DNA from: Catelliglobosispora koreensis DSM 44566
GTDB lineage: Bacteria; Actinomycetota; Actinomycetes; Mycobacteriales; Micromonosporaceae
Reading direction: 5' to 3'
Length of the DNA: 64,000 nt
Assembly (NCBI RefSeq): GCF_000379685.1
Contig: NZ_KB903261.1
Coordinates: forward strand, 496,097 to 560,096
This document shows, piece after piece, positions 26,137 through 33,585 of the stretch. Every line of letters begins with the position of its first letter. Within the stretch, counting starts at the first letter, position 1. A model generated the notes under the pieces. It was not told the DNA's origin, made no database searches, and was given only the letters and a program-made list of their open reading frames with translations. Made by a program: the position numbers and the translations under genes.

Positions 26137-26254
26137 CGGTGATGGCAGAAGGCCAGGATGACCCCAGCACGGACCCGTGTGAGGTTACAAAACCCTTGGC
26201 ACACAACGCAATCGAACATGCTGAGTCGTTTGTGAACTGTGGGTAGCGGCAACG

Positions 26255-26272
26255 GGTGCTAGCGCTAGCACC
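26255..26272. promoter_or_regulatory. Perfect 18-bp palindrome GGTGCTAGCGCTAGCACC
   Basis: Fully self-complementary, with a CTAG-rich core. It lies about 145 bases upstream of the antitoxin start, inside the element. It could be the binding site of one of the element's regulators. Related CTAGC units occur at 26276, 26313 and 26382. Confidence 0.4.
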
Positions 26273-26401
26273 ACCGCTAGCGGGCCAAATCGACCTGCCA
26301 CCAGCCAGTTAGCAGCTAGCACCACTTGGGCAGCCGCGGCAAGGATGAGTCCCCGCCGGTCACGAGATGCCCCCCGTCTTCTAGCGCTAACCCGAGCAAT
26401 C

Positions 26402-26422
26402 CTGCATACTTCATGTATGCAG
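26402..26422. promoter_or_regulatory. Inverted repeat overlapping the antitoxin start (autoregulatory operator)
   Basis: CTGCATAC (26402-26409) and GTATGCAG (26415-26422) are perfect arms around TTCAT. The antitoxin ATG (26417-26419) lies inside the right arm. Toxin-antitoxin operons are normally repressed by their own antitoxin, so this is the likely operator. The lack of a Shine-Dalgarno sequence suggests a leaderless mRNA. Confidence 0.6.
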
Positions 26423-26641
26423 ACGTCGATTCGGGTAGACCAGACCAGCCGAGACGCCCTCGCCAAGATTGCCAACGACGAGATGGGAGGCGTGAGCATG
26501 GATGACGCGCTCAAGGTGCTGCTGTTCGAGCACGCCTCGCTAGCCGCGATCGCCGCCCTGGAAGCCGACCCAGCCGCGCTGGCGGAATACCGTGCGGAAG
26601 CCCGTGAGTGGGCGGAGCTGGACACGCAGGTTAGCGAGTGA
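26417..26641 (+). CDS. Antitoxin of a MazEF-like pair
   Basis: 74 residues. The N-terminal half (TSIRVDQTSRDALAKIANDEMG) fits a ribbon-helix-helix DNA-binding fold, and the acidic C-terminal tail (ALAEYRAEAREWAELDTQVSE) is the expected toxin-neutralising part. The toxin gene begins in a GTGA overlap at 26638. The palindrome around its start codon supports autoregulation. The gene is too small to place in a named MazE subfamily. Confidence 0.8.
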   Translation: MQTSIRVDQTSRDALAKIANDEMGGVSMDDALKVLLFEHASLAAIAALEADPAALAEYRAEAREWAELDTQVSE

Positions 26642-26985
26642 GCCCAGCCGCCCAGCTCGCACCTTGGCAAGTGTGGTGGGTCGAGTTCGACCCACAGGTA
26701 GGAAGAGAGCAGGCGGGCCGCAGACCCGGCATCATCGTCGGAAGCGCGCTGGCCTGCTCGCTGCCTAATGGCCTGGCCCTGCTCATTCCGTGCACCAGCA
26801 CAAACAGGAATCTCCCTTGGCAGCCACCGATCACATTGGACGGACGCGACGGCTATGCCATGTGTGACCAGGTGAAAGCCCTATCAAAAGACCGGCTTGC
26901 CAAGCGCCACAAGGCATTAGCCGTTCCTGATCACCAGCGACCAGCTATCGCTTTCGCCGTCCGGCAGATGTTCATCACGGCCTAG
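26638..26985 (+). CDS. MazF/PemK-like endoribonuclease toxin
   Basis: 115 residues, the usual size of the family. The PemK core is visible: QVWWVEFDPQVGREQAGRRPGIIV at the N-terminus and LLIPCTSTNRNLPWQP in the middle, with YAMCDQVKALSKDRL carrying the conserved D-Q-K/R region. Such toxins cut mRNA at short sequences and are held inactive by the antitoxin. On an integrative element the pair probably stabilises inheritance, and could also block phages. Confidence 0.88.
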   Translation: MSPAAQLAPWQVWWVEFDPQVGREQAGRRPGIIVGSALACSLPNGLALLIPCTSTNRNLPWQPPITLDGRDGYAMCDQVKALSKDRLAKRHKALAVPDHQRPAIAFAVRQMFITA

Positions 26986-27024
26986 ACAGAGATCAACGAT
27001 GATAACTCCCCGTAATCAAAATGC

Positions 27025-27090
27025 CTTCAGTCGCGCCAGTCGCGCCAGTCGCGCCAAGGTTTTGTGTTGGCGGAACTGTGGCGCGACTGG
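27025..27090 (+). repeat. 66-bp inverted repeat with 9-bp iterons, copy 1
   Basis: CTTCAG is followed by three tandem units of TCGCGCCAG type, an AT-richer centre GGTTTTGTGTTGG, and an inverted TGGCGCGAC. The reverse complement recurs at 30935-31000 with 65 of 66 positions identical. Copy 1 is intergenic, between the toxin gene and the TPR-type regulator. Confidence 0.85.
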
Positions 27091-27125
27091 TGATGCGGTT
27101 ACGTTCAGTGAAGGCAGGGCCGGAT

Positions 27126-28493
27126 CTAAAGGCCCAGCAATGCGCTAGCTCGCTGGTTGAAGAGTTTCACCTCAGGAACCTCGGCGTACCTGCTGAAACG
27201 TCCTTTTAGGTCCGTGACAGCCTCAAGGCATCGAGATGAGTTCACCATCGCAGCCAGTTCGACGACCTGTGCAGCGCGATTCGCTGCGGCTTCAACCTCG
27301 CCACGGGTGAGCTGACTCGTCACTAGTGCAGCCTGGCTTAGGGCTCCACGCCTCGCTCGGCGCTGTTGTTGTGCCGCCTCAAGCGATTCCCCCGCGAATC
27401 TTTCAATTAGCTCAGGTTGTCCTAGGTCCCGGAAGCAGTGTGCAGCCTCGCCAAAGAAGTAGGCAGGGTCAATGAAGCGTGCCCACTCCGGCTCGTTCTC
27501 GGTGACGACCTGGCCGAAGACCTGCTCGGCTTGAGCCACCTTCCGCGATGCTTGCTCTCGCTCCCCAAGGGCTGACAAGGCTCGTGCTTCGAGAATCAGC
27601 AGGTCAGCTAGGCATGCGGGTGATTCGCCTGGCTTCATCCCGCGCTGACCAGCGCGTGCGAGGGCAACGGCTTCTTTGGAATGTCCTAGCAGGTTCGACT
27701 GATCAGATAGTCCTGCCAGGATGTGAGCACCGAGCGCGCTACTGCCTGCTGCCTCGGCAAGCTTGAGCGCCTGAATGAGGTACCGCTGCGCAAGTCCATG
27801 CTGGCCATCGTCATAGGCCATCCAGCCAATGAGGTAAGCCTGCTCGGATGCCGCCTCGTAGAGCGCCAGCTGCACCTGGCGATCGTGCTGGCCGCGAAGC
27901 AGCGGCATTACGTGGGTGTTCATGAATTCGACGAGCGTCGTACGGGCGTGCCCTCCGCCGCGCATAACGTCCATCTCCTGGAAGATGCCGAACATGCTGC
28001 GGATATTCGCGACCTCGGCTAGACCGACCCGGCGCATTCCGCGCTCTGTAACGGTTGCTTCGAGGCTGGCGATGAGCCAATCGCGGCTTGATGTGGAAAG
28101 TGCGGCCAGTGCGAACGGCGCCTGAATGATGCTTCTGCGGTGCACGTCTGCCCTCCCTAGTTCCGCCATCGTTTCGATTGTCGTGGATTCGCGCTCTGGG
28201 TAGATCAGTGATCGCTGCGCCAGCGAGTCCTCGTCATGCATGCCGAAGTCGCCTGGCTCGATACGTCGGCTGAGTTTCTCAGATAGAGCCCTTGCTATCA
28301 GACCCGGCACAGGGCTCCGTGGCCGCTCGCCACGTTTGACCCAGCGATTCACCGCTGTGTAGTCGTAGCGAAGGTGGATGCCTTGCGCTGCACCAAGTTC
28401 GTTAATCCGTCTAGCCAGTCCTGCCCATGAGCAGCCTGTTCGCTCGTCTGCCTCGCGAATCAGTCGCGCAAGACCCTCGTTCGGTTCTCCCAC
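27126..28493 (-). CDS. Transcriptional regulator with N-terminal HTH and TPR-like sensor domain
   Basis: 455 residues from the GTG at 28493, with GGGGGAA upstream. The N-terminal ~80 residues (GLARLIREADERTGCSWAGLARRINELG and YTAVNRWVKRGERPRS) resemble an XRE-like DNA-binding domain. The remaining ~370 residues are helical repeats of TPR type (YLIGWMAYDDGQHGLAQRYL, LADLLILEARALSALGEREQ). Proteins with this plan are common in Streptomyces and their plasmids as developmental or element regulators. Three CACATGG repeats upstream (28552-28590) may be its operator. Its job is probably control of excision or replication of the element. Confidence 0.8.
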   Translation of the reverse strand: MGEPNEGLARLIREADERTGCSWAGLARRINELGAAQGIHLRYDYTAVNRWVKRGERPRSPVPGLIARALSEKLSRRIEPGDFGMHDEDSLAQRSLIYPERESTTIETMAELGRADVHRRSIIQAPFALAALSTSSRDWLIASLEATVTERGMRRVGLAEVANIRSMFGIFQEMDVMRGGGHARTTLVEFMNTHVMPLLRGQHDRQVQLALYEAASEQAYLIGWMAYDDGQHGLAQRYLIQALKLAEAAGSSALGAHILAGLSDQSNLLGHSKEAVALARAGQRGMKPGESPACLADLLILEARALSALGEREQASRKVAQAEQVFGQVVTENEPEWARFIDPAYFFGEAAHCFRDLGQPELIERFAGESLEAAQQQRRARRGALSQAALVTSQLTRGEVEAAANRAAQVVELAAMVNSSRCLEAVTDLKGRFSRYAEVPEVKLFNQRASALLGL

Positions 28494-28551
28494 GTCGTTC
28501 CCCCAAGTGCCAGCTTGAACGATACGTGGTTCAACTGCTCTTGAGCACCCC

Positions 28552-28590
28552 CACATGGGCGTCCATCACTTCACATGGGCCGTCACATGG
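28552..28590. promoter_or_regulatory. Three CACATGG direct repeats (candidate operator)
   Basis: CACATGG occurs at 28552, 28572 and 28584 (20 and 12 bases apart), the first two extended as CACATGGGC. They lie just upstream of the TPR-type regulator's start and downstream of the GntR gene, so they probably bind one of these two proteins. Confidence 0.45.
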
Positions 28591-28693
28591 TGCAGAAGCT
28601 CGCGCGACGCGGTTTCCTAGTGTTCATGAAGCGAACGCCCCAACGAAGGCCAGTGATTGTCAACTGTCGCAAACAGATTCGCCTAAGTCCCCG

Positions 28694-29053
28694 CTACCGA
28701 GCCTTGCTGCGCTTGGCTTTTCCTTCCAACACAGCGACACGGGCCTCAAGCTCGACGAGCCGTTCTATAACCGCCTCAAGGCTTTCGTCGGTCGGCTCGT
28801 CTGCCTCGGTCGTCTGTGTGCCGTCCGATACGAACACACCTCTGCCGCGCCACGAAACGAGCAGGTTCTCAGCTTTCAGCAGCTTAATGGCCTGCCAGAT
28901 GGTCATCTGAGCCACGCCGTATTCCTCAGCCATCACGCGGACGGATGCGAGGCGATCACCTGGAGCCAGCTTCCCGGAAGTGATCTGACCCCGCAATTCA
29001 TCTGCAATTTGGACATATGGAGGACGAGGATCGTTCTCTCGAATTCGAGCCAT
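28694..29053 (-). CDS. GntR-family transcriptional regulator (short, no effector domain)
   Basis: 119 residues. A winged-helix GntR domain fills residues 1-77: PPYVQIADELRGQITSGKLAPGDRL, then MTIWQAIKLLKAENLL. A short C-terminal coiled coil (ESLEAVIERLVELEARVAVLE) follows in place of the UTRA or FCD effector domain. Small GntR repressors such as KorSA of pSAM2 control replication and excision of actinomycete integrative elements; this is the likely role here. The intergenic region to the next gene holds CTAGACAG-type inverted repeats suited as its operator. Confidence 0.85.
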   Translation of the reverse strand: MARIRENDPRPPYVQIADELRGQITSGKLAPGDRLASVRVMAEEYGVAQMTIWQAIKLLKAENLLVSWRGRGVFVSDGTQTTEADEPTDESLEAVIERLVELEARVAVLEGKAKRSKAR

Positions 29054-29118
29054 TCGCCAAGGTTAGCAAGGTAGATACCCGTAGTCACCTGCGGAAAAAC
29101 AGATAACAACAGACCGTA

Positions 29119-29156
29119 CTAGACAGCACTAGAACAGCCTAGTACTGTCTAGAACA
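29119..29156. promoter_or_regulatory. CTAG-centred inverted repeats (candidate GntR operator)
   Basis: CTAGACAG (29119-29126) and CTGTCTAG (29145-29152) are inverted arms. CTAGAACAG (29129-29137) lies between them, and CTAGAACA recurs at 29149-29156. The cluster lies between the divergent GntR gene and the zinc-ribbon gene, where a repressor could control both directions. Confidence 0.55.
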
Positions 29157-29224
29157 CAAGCGGCCCCGCCGAGTTCGCAGCTCGACGAGGCCGGAGCACC
29201 GGACCCTCTAGGAAAGGAACCACA

Positions 29225-29740
29225 ATGCTCCCTCAGTCTACGGCCACGGTTAAGGCCCCGGTCCTGGTCAGTCCGCCACGTTTCACGGTGGCAGGCATCT
29301 GTATCTGGTGCGAGAGGCGTGAATGCGCGTCGGCCCGCTGCATCGAGCTTCACGCCACGTCGGTGTGGGCCGTCTGCCAGGAGTGCGACGGCAAGATGTG
29401 GCTCGACGATGACACCCGCTGCTGCACCCTCGGTATCACCCAGCTCGACGCACGCCACGCCGTGCCGACCGTGGCCGAAGCAGTGCCGGTATCTGTCCCG
29501 CCCGCGATGCTGACGGTCGCGCTGCCGCGCTGCCTCGGCTGCGGCCACCGGACGGCCACGCCTCACCTGGCCTGCTATGGCGCGATGAATCACAGCGGCT
29601 GGTGGCCATGTGACATCTGCTGCGGCCTGCGCATCGACAGCGACGGCATGGAATGCCGCGAATGCTGCGGCGCCGGATTCATCCCCGAGCGAGGCGACAA
29701 GACGCTGGCTGAAATGGCCGGTGACGTCACCCCCTGGTGA
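29225..29740 (+). CDS. Cysteine-rich zinc-ribbon protein of the mobile element
   Basis: 171 residues from the ATG at 29225, with GGAAAGGA just upstream. Four pairs of metal-ligand Cys are visible: CIWCERREC, CQEC, CLGCG, then CDICCGLR and CRECCGAG, the last resembling a DnaJ-type zinc finger. It is probably a DNA- or protein-binding accessory factor. It begins the operon-like run that leads to the replication ATPase. No named family is recognised. Similar Cys-rich small proteins accompany replication genes on Streptomyces elements. Confidence 0.7.
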   Translation: MLPQSTATVKAPVLVSPPRFTVAGICIWCERRECASARCIELHATSVWAVCQECDGKMWLDDDTRCCTLGITQLDARHAVPTVAEAVPVSVPPAMLTVALPRCLGCGHRTATPHLACYGAMNHSGWWPCDICCGLRIDSDGMECRECCGAGFIPERGDKTLAEMAGDVTPW

Positions 29741-29748
29741 CCGCTGAC

Positions 29749-29794
29749 GGCATCGCGCCGCCACGGCCGTAGGCCATCTGGCGGCGCGGATGCC
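29749..29794 (+). repeat. Strong two-level hairpin before the replication ATPase
   Basis: GGCATCGCGCCGCCA (29749-29763) pairs with TGGCGGCGCGGATGCC (29779-29794) with one bulged base. Inside it, GGCC and GGCC around GTA pair again (29765-29775), sharing the 11-base core GGCCGTAGGCC with twin-hairpin copy 2. It may be an attenuator or a single-strand initiation site. Confidence 0.55.
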
Positions 29795-29832
29795 AAGCGA
29801 TGACGACAGAACTCCTGACACGACACCCGTGA

Positions 29833-31086
29833 TTGGACAGTGCTTTGACGACATCATCCGACCCGTCAGCGGCCCGGACACTACGGCTGACACCAGCGTC
29901 AGCCGTGACCATCAAACCCGTTCGCTGGCTATGGCAAGACCGCATCCCCGCTGGTGCCCTGACCCTCGTGCCGGGACGTGAGGGCATCGGCAAGTCGCTC
30001 TACCTGGTGTGGCTGACCGCACAGATCACACGCGGCACACTGCACGGCCTGCACTACGGCACACCGAAAGCCGTCATCTACGCCGCGACAGAAGACTCCT
30101 GGTCCTACACCATCGCGCCACGTCTCGTGGCCGCTGGCGCAGACCTCGATCTGGTTTACCGGGTGGACGTGGAAACCGGTGGCGGCCTTGACTTCCTGAC
30201 CCTGCCCAAGGACACCGGGCAGCTCGCCCAGGCCGTCACCGAACTCGGCGTTGGCCTACTGGCAGCAGACCCGCTGCTGTCCCTGATCGCCTCCGGAATC
30301 GACACGCACCGCGACCGCGACCTCCGCTCGGCCCTGGAGCCGCTAGCCAAACTGGCCGACAAGACCGGCTGCGCCGTGGTCGGCCTGGCCCACTTCAACA
30401 AATCCACCACGACCGACTCACTGACCCTCATTACCGGATCACGCGCGTTTAGCGCCGTGGCCCGCGCGGTCATGGCCGTAGCCCGCGACACCGAAGCCGA
30501 AGACGGCTCCTGCATCATGTCGCAGGTCAAGTCCAACCTTGGCCCGCTCAACCTGCCAAGCCTGCGCTACATCGTGGAACAGGCCGCAGTCGCCACCAGC
30601 GACGGCAGCATGACCACCATCGGAAAGCTTGTCTTCACAGGCGAAACCGACCGCTCCGTAAACGACATCCTTGGCGAGGCCAACAGCGAGCCAGGCGTAC
30701 GCAAGAGCACCACACTTGCCAAAGAGTGGCTGGTGTCCTACCTGATGTCGCAGGGCGGCGAGGCAGCCCGCGGCGACCTCCTGGCGGCCGCAAAACGGGA
30801 AGGCATCGCAGAGCGCACGTTGCAGCGCGTCTACATCCCTGCGCGCGTCGAGATCGTGACCGAAGGATTCCCCCGCACCACGATCTGGAGGCTCATCACC
30901 AGTAACCCAGAGTCACCAGAAACCGGAGCGGAGCCCAGTCGCGCCACAGTTCCGCCAACACAAAACCTTGGCGCCACTGGCGCGACTGGCGCGACTGAAG
31001 ACCTTTGGTACACGGACAGTAACCACAGTTTCGATCTTCAAGAGGCTGAGGCACCCGCCCAGCTATGGACGGAGGCCACCCGATGA
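29833..31086 (+). CDS. RecA/DnaB-fold replication ATPase (RepA/AAA_25-like)
   Basis: About 417 residues. The Walker A motif is LVPGREGIGKSLY (near residue 50) and Walker B-like LLAADPLLSLI near residue 145; a sensor-type region is AVVGLAHFNKS. This is the plan of plasmid RepA helicases and phage AAA_25 proteins. The C-terminus has a winged-helix-like region (GDLLAAAKREGIAERTLQRVYIPA) and a low-complexity tail. The tail includes GATGATGAT, encoded by the second copy of the 66-bp repeat. The start is uncertain: TTG at 29833 or 29845 gives the full length, with no good ribosome binding site. It probably opens or unwinds the element's origin. Confidence 0.8.
   Translation: MDSALTTSSDPSAARTLRLTPASAVTIKPVRWLWQDRIPAGALTLVPGREGIGKSLYLVWLTAQITRGTLHGLHYGTPKAVIYAATEDSWSYTIAPRLVAAGADLDLVYRVDVETGGGLDFLTLPKDTGQLAQAVTELGVGLLAADPLLSLIASGIDTHRDRDLRSALEPLAKLADKTGCAVVGLAHFNKSTTTDSLTLITGSRAFSAVARAVMAVARDTEAEDGSCIMSQVKSNLGPLNLPSLRYIVEQAAVATSDGSMTTIGKLVFTGETDRSVNDILGEANSEPGVRKSTTLAKEWLVSYLMSQGGEAARGDLLAAAKREGIAERTLQRVYIPARVEIVTEGFPRTTIWRLITSNPESPETGAEPSRATVPPTQNLGATGATGATEDLWYTDSNHSFDLQEAEAPAQLWTEATR
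30935..31000 (-). repeat. 66-bp inverted repeat with 9-bp iterons, copy 2 (inside the ATPase gene)
   Basis: The reverse complement of 27025-27090, with a single mismatch. It overlaps codons for the Thr/Pro/Gly/Ala-rich tail of the replication ATPase. The low-complexity tail therefore looks like a by-product of a DNA site retained in the coding sequence. Confidence 0.85.
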
Positions 31087-31511
31087 ACACCACCGCCTAC
31101 AACGACCAGATGCACGCGGCCTGCTCGGAAGCTGCCGCCCAAATGACCGCAATGGCAGCAATCGAACCAGACGCCGAAATCTCAACCGTGGCAACGCCTG
31201 TCGGCTCATGGCTACGCGACCAGCGTGCCGGAGTGATCGCCTGCTGGGAAGCAGACACCGCCACCACCTGCCAGCACGTAACCGGAGCACCGCAAGTCCT
31301 GTTCGGAGCCGCGTGGAAACCCGGTCACCTGGTCTGCAACAGCTGCATCATCCAGCTCAAGACGCTCAACCCGCTGGAAGAAAAGACCTGCGACCAATGC
31401 GGCAACGTCACCGAGGACGTAGACACGCACCTAACCATCATCGGCCCAATCCTCTACGCCTACGGCCAGTGCGCGGCCTGCCGCGCCAACGAGATACCCC
31501 TCCACGCGTAA
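31083..31511 (+). CDS. Small zinc-ribbon protein of the mobile element
   Basis: 142 residues. Its ATG overlaps the stop of the replication ATPase (ATGA), with GGAGG upstream, so the two are translationally coupled. The C-terminal half has a metal-binding set, CNSC, CDQCGN and CAACRANE, plus the upstream CQHV. The N-terminal half is helical and Ala-rich. It is probably an accessory factor for replication. No family is recognised. Confidence 0.7.
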   Translation: MNTTAYNDQMHAACSEAAAQMTAMAAIEPDAEISTVATPVGSWLRDQRAGVIACWEADTATTCQHVTGAPQVLFGAAWKPGHLVCNSCIIQLKTLNPLEEKTCDQCGNVTEDVDTHLTIIGPILYAYGQCAACRANEIPLHA

Positions 31512-31522
31512 CCAGGAGTAAG

Positions 31523-31620
31523 CGTCTCACCGTCTCACGCGTCTCACGAGCCAGCCCAAAAGGCGCCCATACGCGGGCGCGAAGGCCCGTGAGACGAGAC
31601 GGATGAGACGCGTGAGACGG
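31523..31620. repeat. CGTCTCAC iterons forming a 17-bp inverted repeat
   Basis: CGTCTCAC units occur at 31523, 31531 and 31540. The inverted GTGAGACG form recurs at 31589 and near 31603-31620. CCGTCTCACGCGTCTCA (31530-31546) and TGAGACGCGTGAGACGG (31604-31620) are exact reverse complements. Iterons beside a replication ATPase gene suggest binding sites for the initiator. Confidence 0.75.
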
Positions 31621-31673
31621 TCACTCAGAGTAACCCACCATCCTCCGCGCAGCGGGGGGCATCTCACCACGAA

Positions 31674-31850
31674 GTAGCGCTACGGGTAGCGGCCAACAGG
31701 CCGGTAGCGGCACCGCTACCCGCGCAGCTACCAGCAAAAGCCATTACCACCAGCCGAAATGCCGACGCGGTAGCGGTAGCGCCTACCCAAAAACAGGCAG
31801 CACCAGTGCCCAATTCAGCTGCCGCGCCAACAAGGCAATGCCGCTACCGC
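31674..31850. repeat. GTAGCG/CGCTAC palindrome array upstream of xis-int
   Basis: At least six copies of the hexamer GTAGCG or its complement are present. They include the palindrome GTAGCGCTAC (31674-31683), the 8-bp inverted repeat GGTAGCGG/CCGCTACC (31703-31720), a tandem GGTAGCGGTAGCG (31769-31781) and CCGCTACCGC (31841-31850). They are suited to cooperative binding by the excisionase or a repressor. Confidence 0.6.
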
Positions 31851-31910
31851 CCCAGCATCACCAGAAAACACATTGCGCCACAACACATATGCGCCGAGGA
31901 GGCACGACAA

Positions 31911-32168
31911 ATGGAACGCCACAACGTTTTCCCGCTCCGTCAGCACCAAGGCAAAGCAAAGCCCGATAGGGCCGTCTACACGGTCTCTGAGGTCGCCAAG
32001 CTGCTCGGGCTCTCGCTCGGATCCACTTATGTCCTTGTCCGTCAGGGCGAGATCCCAGCGCGGCAGCTAGGTAGCCGGTGGGTCATCCCGAAGCAGCGAT
32101 TTCACGCCTGGCTCGAAGAAGAGGACCAGGAGCACACCACCAACGAGCTGAAAGCGAGCGCTATCTGA
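31911..32168 (+). CDS. Excisionase-like helix-turn-helix protein
   Basis: 85 residues from the ATG at 31911, with GAGGAGG upstream. The HTH_17/MerR-like excisionase domain is AVYTVSEVAKLLGLSLGSTYVLVRQGEIPARQLGSRWVI split over residues ~25-65, followed by an acidic tail. The stop overlaps the integrase ATG by one base, the standard xis-int coupling of pSAM2-type elements. It should bend the attachment-site DNA and favour excision. Confidence 0.88.
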   Translation: MERHNVFPLRQHQGKAKPDRAVYTVSEVAKLLGLSLGSTYVLVRQGEIPARQLGSRWVIPKQRFHAWLEEEDQEHTTNELKASAI

Positions 32169-33397
32169 TGGGCCACGTCAACAAGACGCCAGCAGGCAAT
32201 TTCCGCGCCAACTGGCGCAACCTCGCAGGCAAGCAGGAGGCGAAAACCTTTGGCACAGAACGGGAAGCCAAGGCATACCTCGCCGAAATGGAGTCAGCAA
32301 AGAACAAGGGCACGTACGTAAGCCCGCGAGCTGGCAAAACAAAGCTCTCCGTCTACGTCACCCGCTGGCTAGCCGGCCGAAACGACGAGAAGACGACCGT
32401 AGCCAGAGACCGGGCCATCATCAGATCGCACATCACTCCTACCTGGGGAGACGTGCCACTGGGAAAGATCGACCACTCCGACGTTCAGGCCTGGATCAGC
32501 AAGGTTGGCCAGCAGCTCTCACCGGCCAGCGTCCGTGAGTGCGGCAGGCTGCTAACCGGAATCCTCGCGCTCGCCGTGCGAGATCGCGTGCTGGCCCACA
32601 ACCCAGCGGAAGGGATCAAATTGCCCAAGCGCCGCAAGACCGACGCCCACGACCAGACGATCACCCGATCCGAACTGATGACCCAGCTGCTACCCGAGCT
32701 GCCAGACAGATACCGGGCTCTTGTTGGGCTCGCTGCGGGTACTGGGCTCCGATGGGGCGAGTGCATCGGATTGTCTTGGGACGCAATCGATCTGGACCGA
32801 GCGCTAGTCAACGTCGGGCGCGTGGCGGTCGAGGTTGCAGGCAATGTGACCATGAAGCCATACCCGAAAAGCAAGGCAGGACGGCGGACAGTGCCGCTAC
32901 CGCCATTCGTGGTGGAGCTGCTGAAACAACACAAGGAGCAGGTAGAGCCAGGGCCGGATAGCTCGATCTTCGCCAACGAGGCCGGTGGCCCGATGCGACG
33001 CACGACGTTCCGGGCGTCCATCTGGCGGCCAGCGCTCGTTAGGGCAGGCCTGCTTGGCAAGGTGGTCCAGCTGGACAAGCGAGCCTGGCAGGGCAGCTGG
33101 AAGGACGCTCAGGGCAACGAGATCACCAGGAAGTTTCCAAACAGGAGAGTGGCCAGGGGAGCGGTAGCCAAGTACGCCCAGGGAGGCCTGAGGTTCCATG
33201 ACCTACGCCACTCGTACGCGACCTGGCTCGTGTCCGATGGAGTACCGCTGAACCATGTGGCCCGCGTGATGGGCCATGAGAACATCTCGACCACACTCGA
33301 CCGCTACACGCACGTGATCAACGACGGTGAAGACAGGGTCCGGAAGACCTTCACTGACTTTTCGCTGACTGAAACGGACGAACCCGGCACCAAATAG
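32168..33397 (+). CDS. int: Tyrosine site-specific integrase
   Basis: 409 residues from the ATG at 32168. There is an N-terminal arm-binding domain, a SAM-like core-binding domain (about 70-150) and a catalytic domain with the conserved tetrad: Arg in GTGLRWGECIGL, HxxR in HDLRHSYATWL, His in GHENISTTLDRY, and the nucleophilic Tyr in the same motif (DRYTHV). It lies 50 bases from the right attachment site. It recombines the tRNA-Pro site with the element's copy, with crossover at the anticodon loop. A bidirectional hairpin follows it. Confidence 0.96.
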   Translation: MGHVNKTPAGNFRANWRNLAGKQEAKTFGTEREAKAYLAEMESAKNKGTYVSPRAGKTKLSVYVTRWLAGRNDEKTTVARDRAIIRSHITPTWGDVPLGKIDHSDVQAWISKVGQQLSPASVRECGRLLTGILALAVRDRVLAHNPAEGIKLPKRRKTDAHDQTITRSELMTQLLPELPDRYRALVGLAAGTGLRWGECIGLSWDAIDLDRALVNVGRVAVEVAGNVTMKPYPKSKAGRRTVPLPPFVVELLKQHKEQVEPGPDSSIFANEAGGPMRRTTFRASIWRPALVRAGLLGKVVQLDKRAWQGSWKDAQGNEITRKFPNRRVARGAVAKYAQGGLRFHDLRHSYATWLVSDGVPLNHVARVMGHENISTTLDRYTHVINDGEDRVRKTFTDFSLTETDEPGTK

Positions 33398-33413
33398 ACC
33401 ATTAAATAGACGA

Positions 33414-33444
33414 AGGCCAGGTCAGTGATTCGCTGACCTGGCCT
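33414..33444. terminator. Bidirectional terminator between integrase and tRNA-Pro
   Basis: AGGCCAGGTCAG (33414-33425) and CTGACCTGGCCT (33433-33444) form a perfect 12-bp stem followed by TTT on the plus strand. It ends the integrase transcript and, supplied by the element, replaces the lost terminator of the tRNA gene on the minus strand. Confidence 0.85.
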
Positions 33445-33447
33445 TTT

Positions 33448-33526
<79 letters not shown>

Positions 33527-33585
33527 AGGTGTGCGCGACGAAAGATTACCCTACGCGCCTGCCGAGTCCAAAACGGGTATCGGGG

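Larger units (their letters stand above)
26048..26416. other. Gene-free stretch before the toxin-antitoxin genes
   Basis: This region contains the second twin-hairpin repeat (26071-26136), a perfect 18-base palindrome GGTGCTAGCGCTAGCACC (26255-26272) with further CTAGCG units nearby (to about 26390), and the toxin-antitoxin operator at 26402-26422. No gene is supported. Confidence 0.6.
31512..31910. other. Gene-free region with iteron arrays (candidate replication origin)
   Basis: This 399-base gap after the replication genes holds two repeat systems: CGTCTCAC-type iterons (31523-31620) and GTAGCG/CGCTAC-type palindromes (31674-31850). GAGGAGG at the right end serves the excisionase gene. 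No coding sequence is supported. Confidence 0.65.

Noticed and set aside
27021-27209. 62-codon frame starting inside the 66-bp repeat
   Set aside because: Its APVAPVAP start is just the translation of iterons, and it runs into the end of the regulator gene on the other strand.
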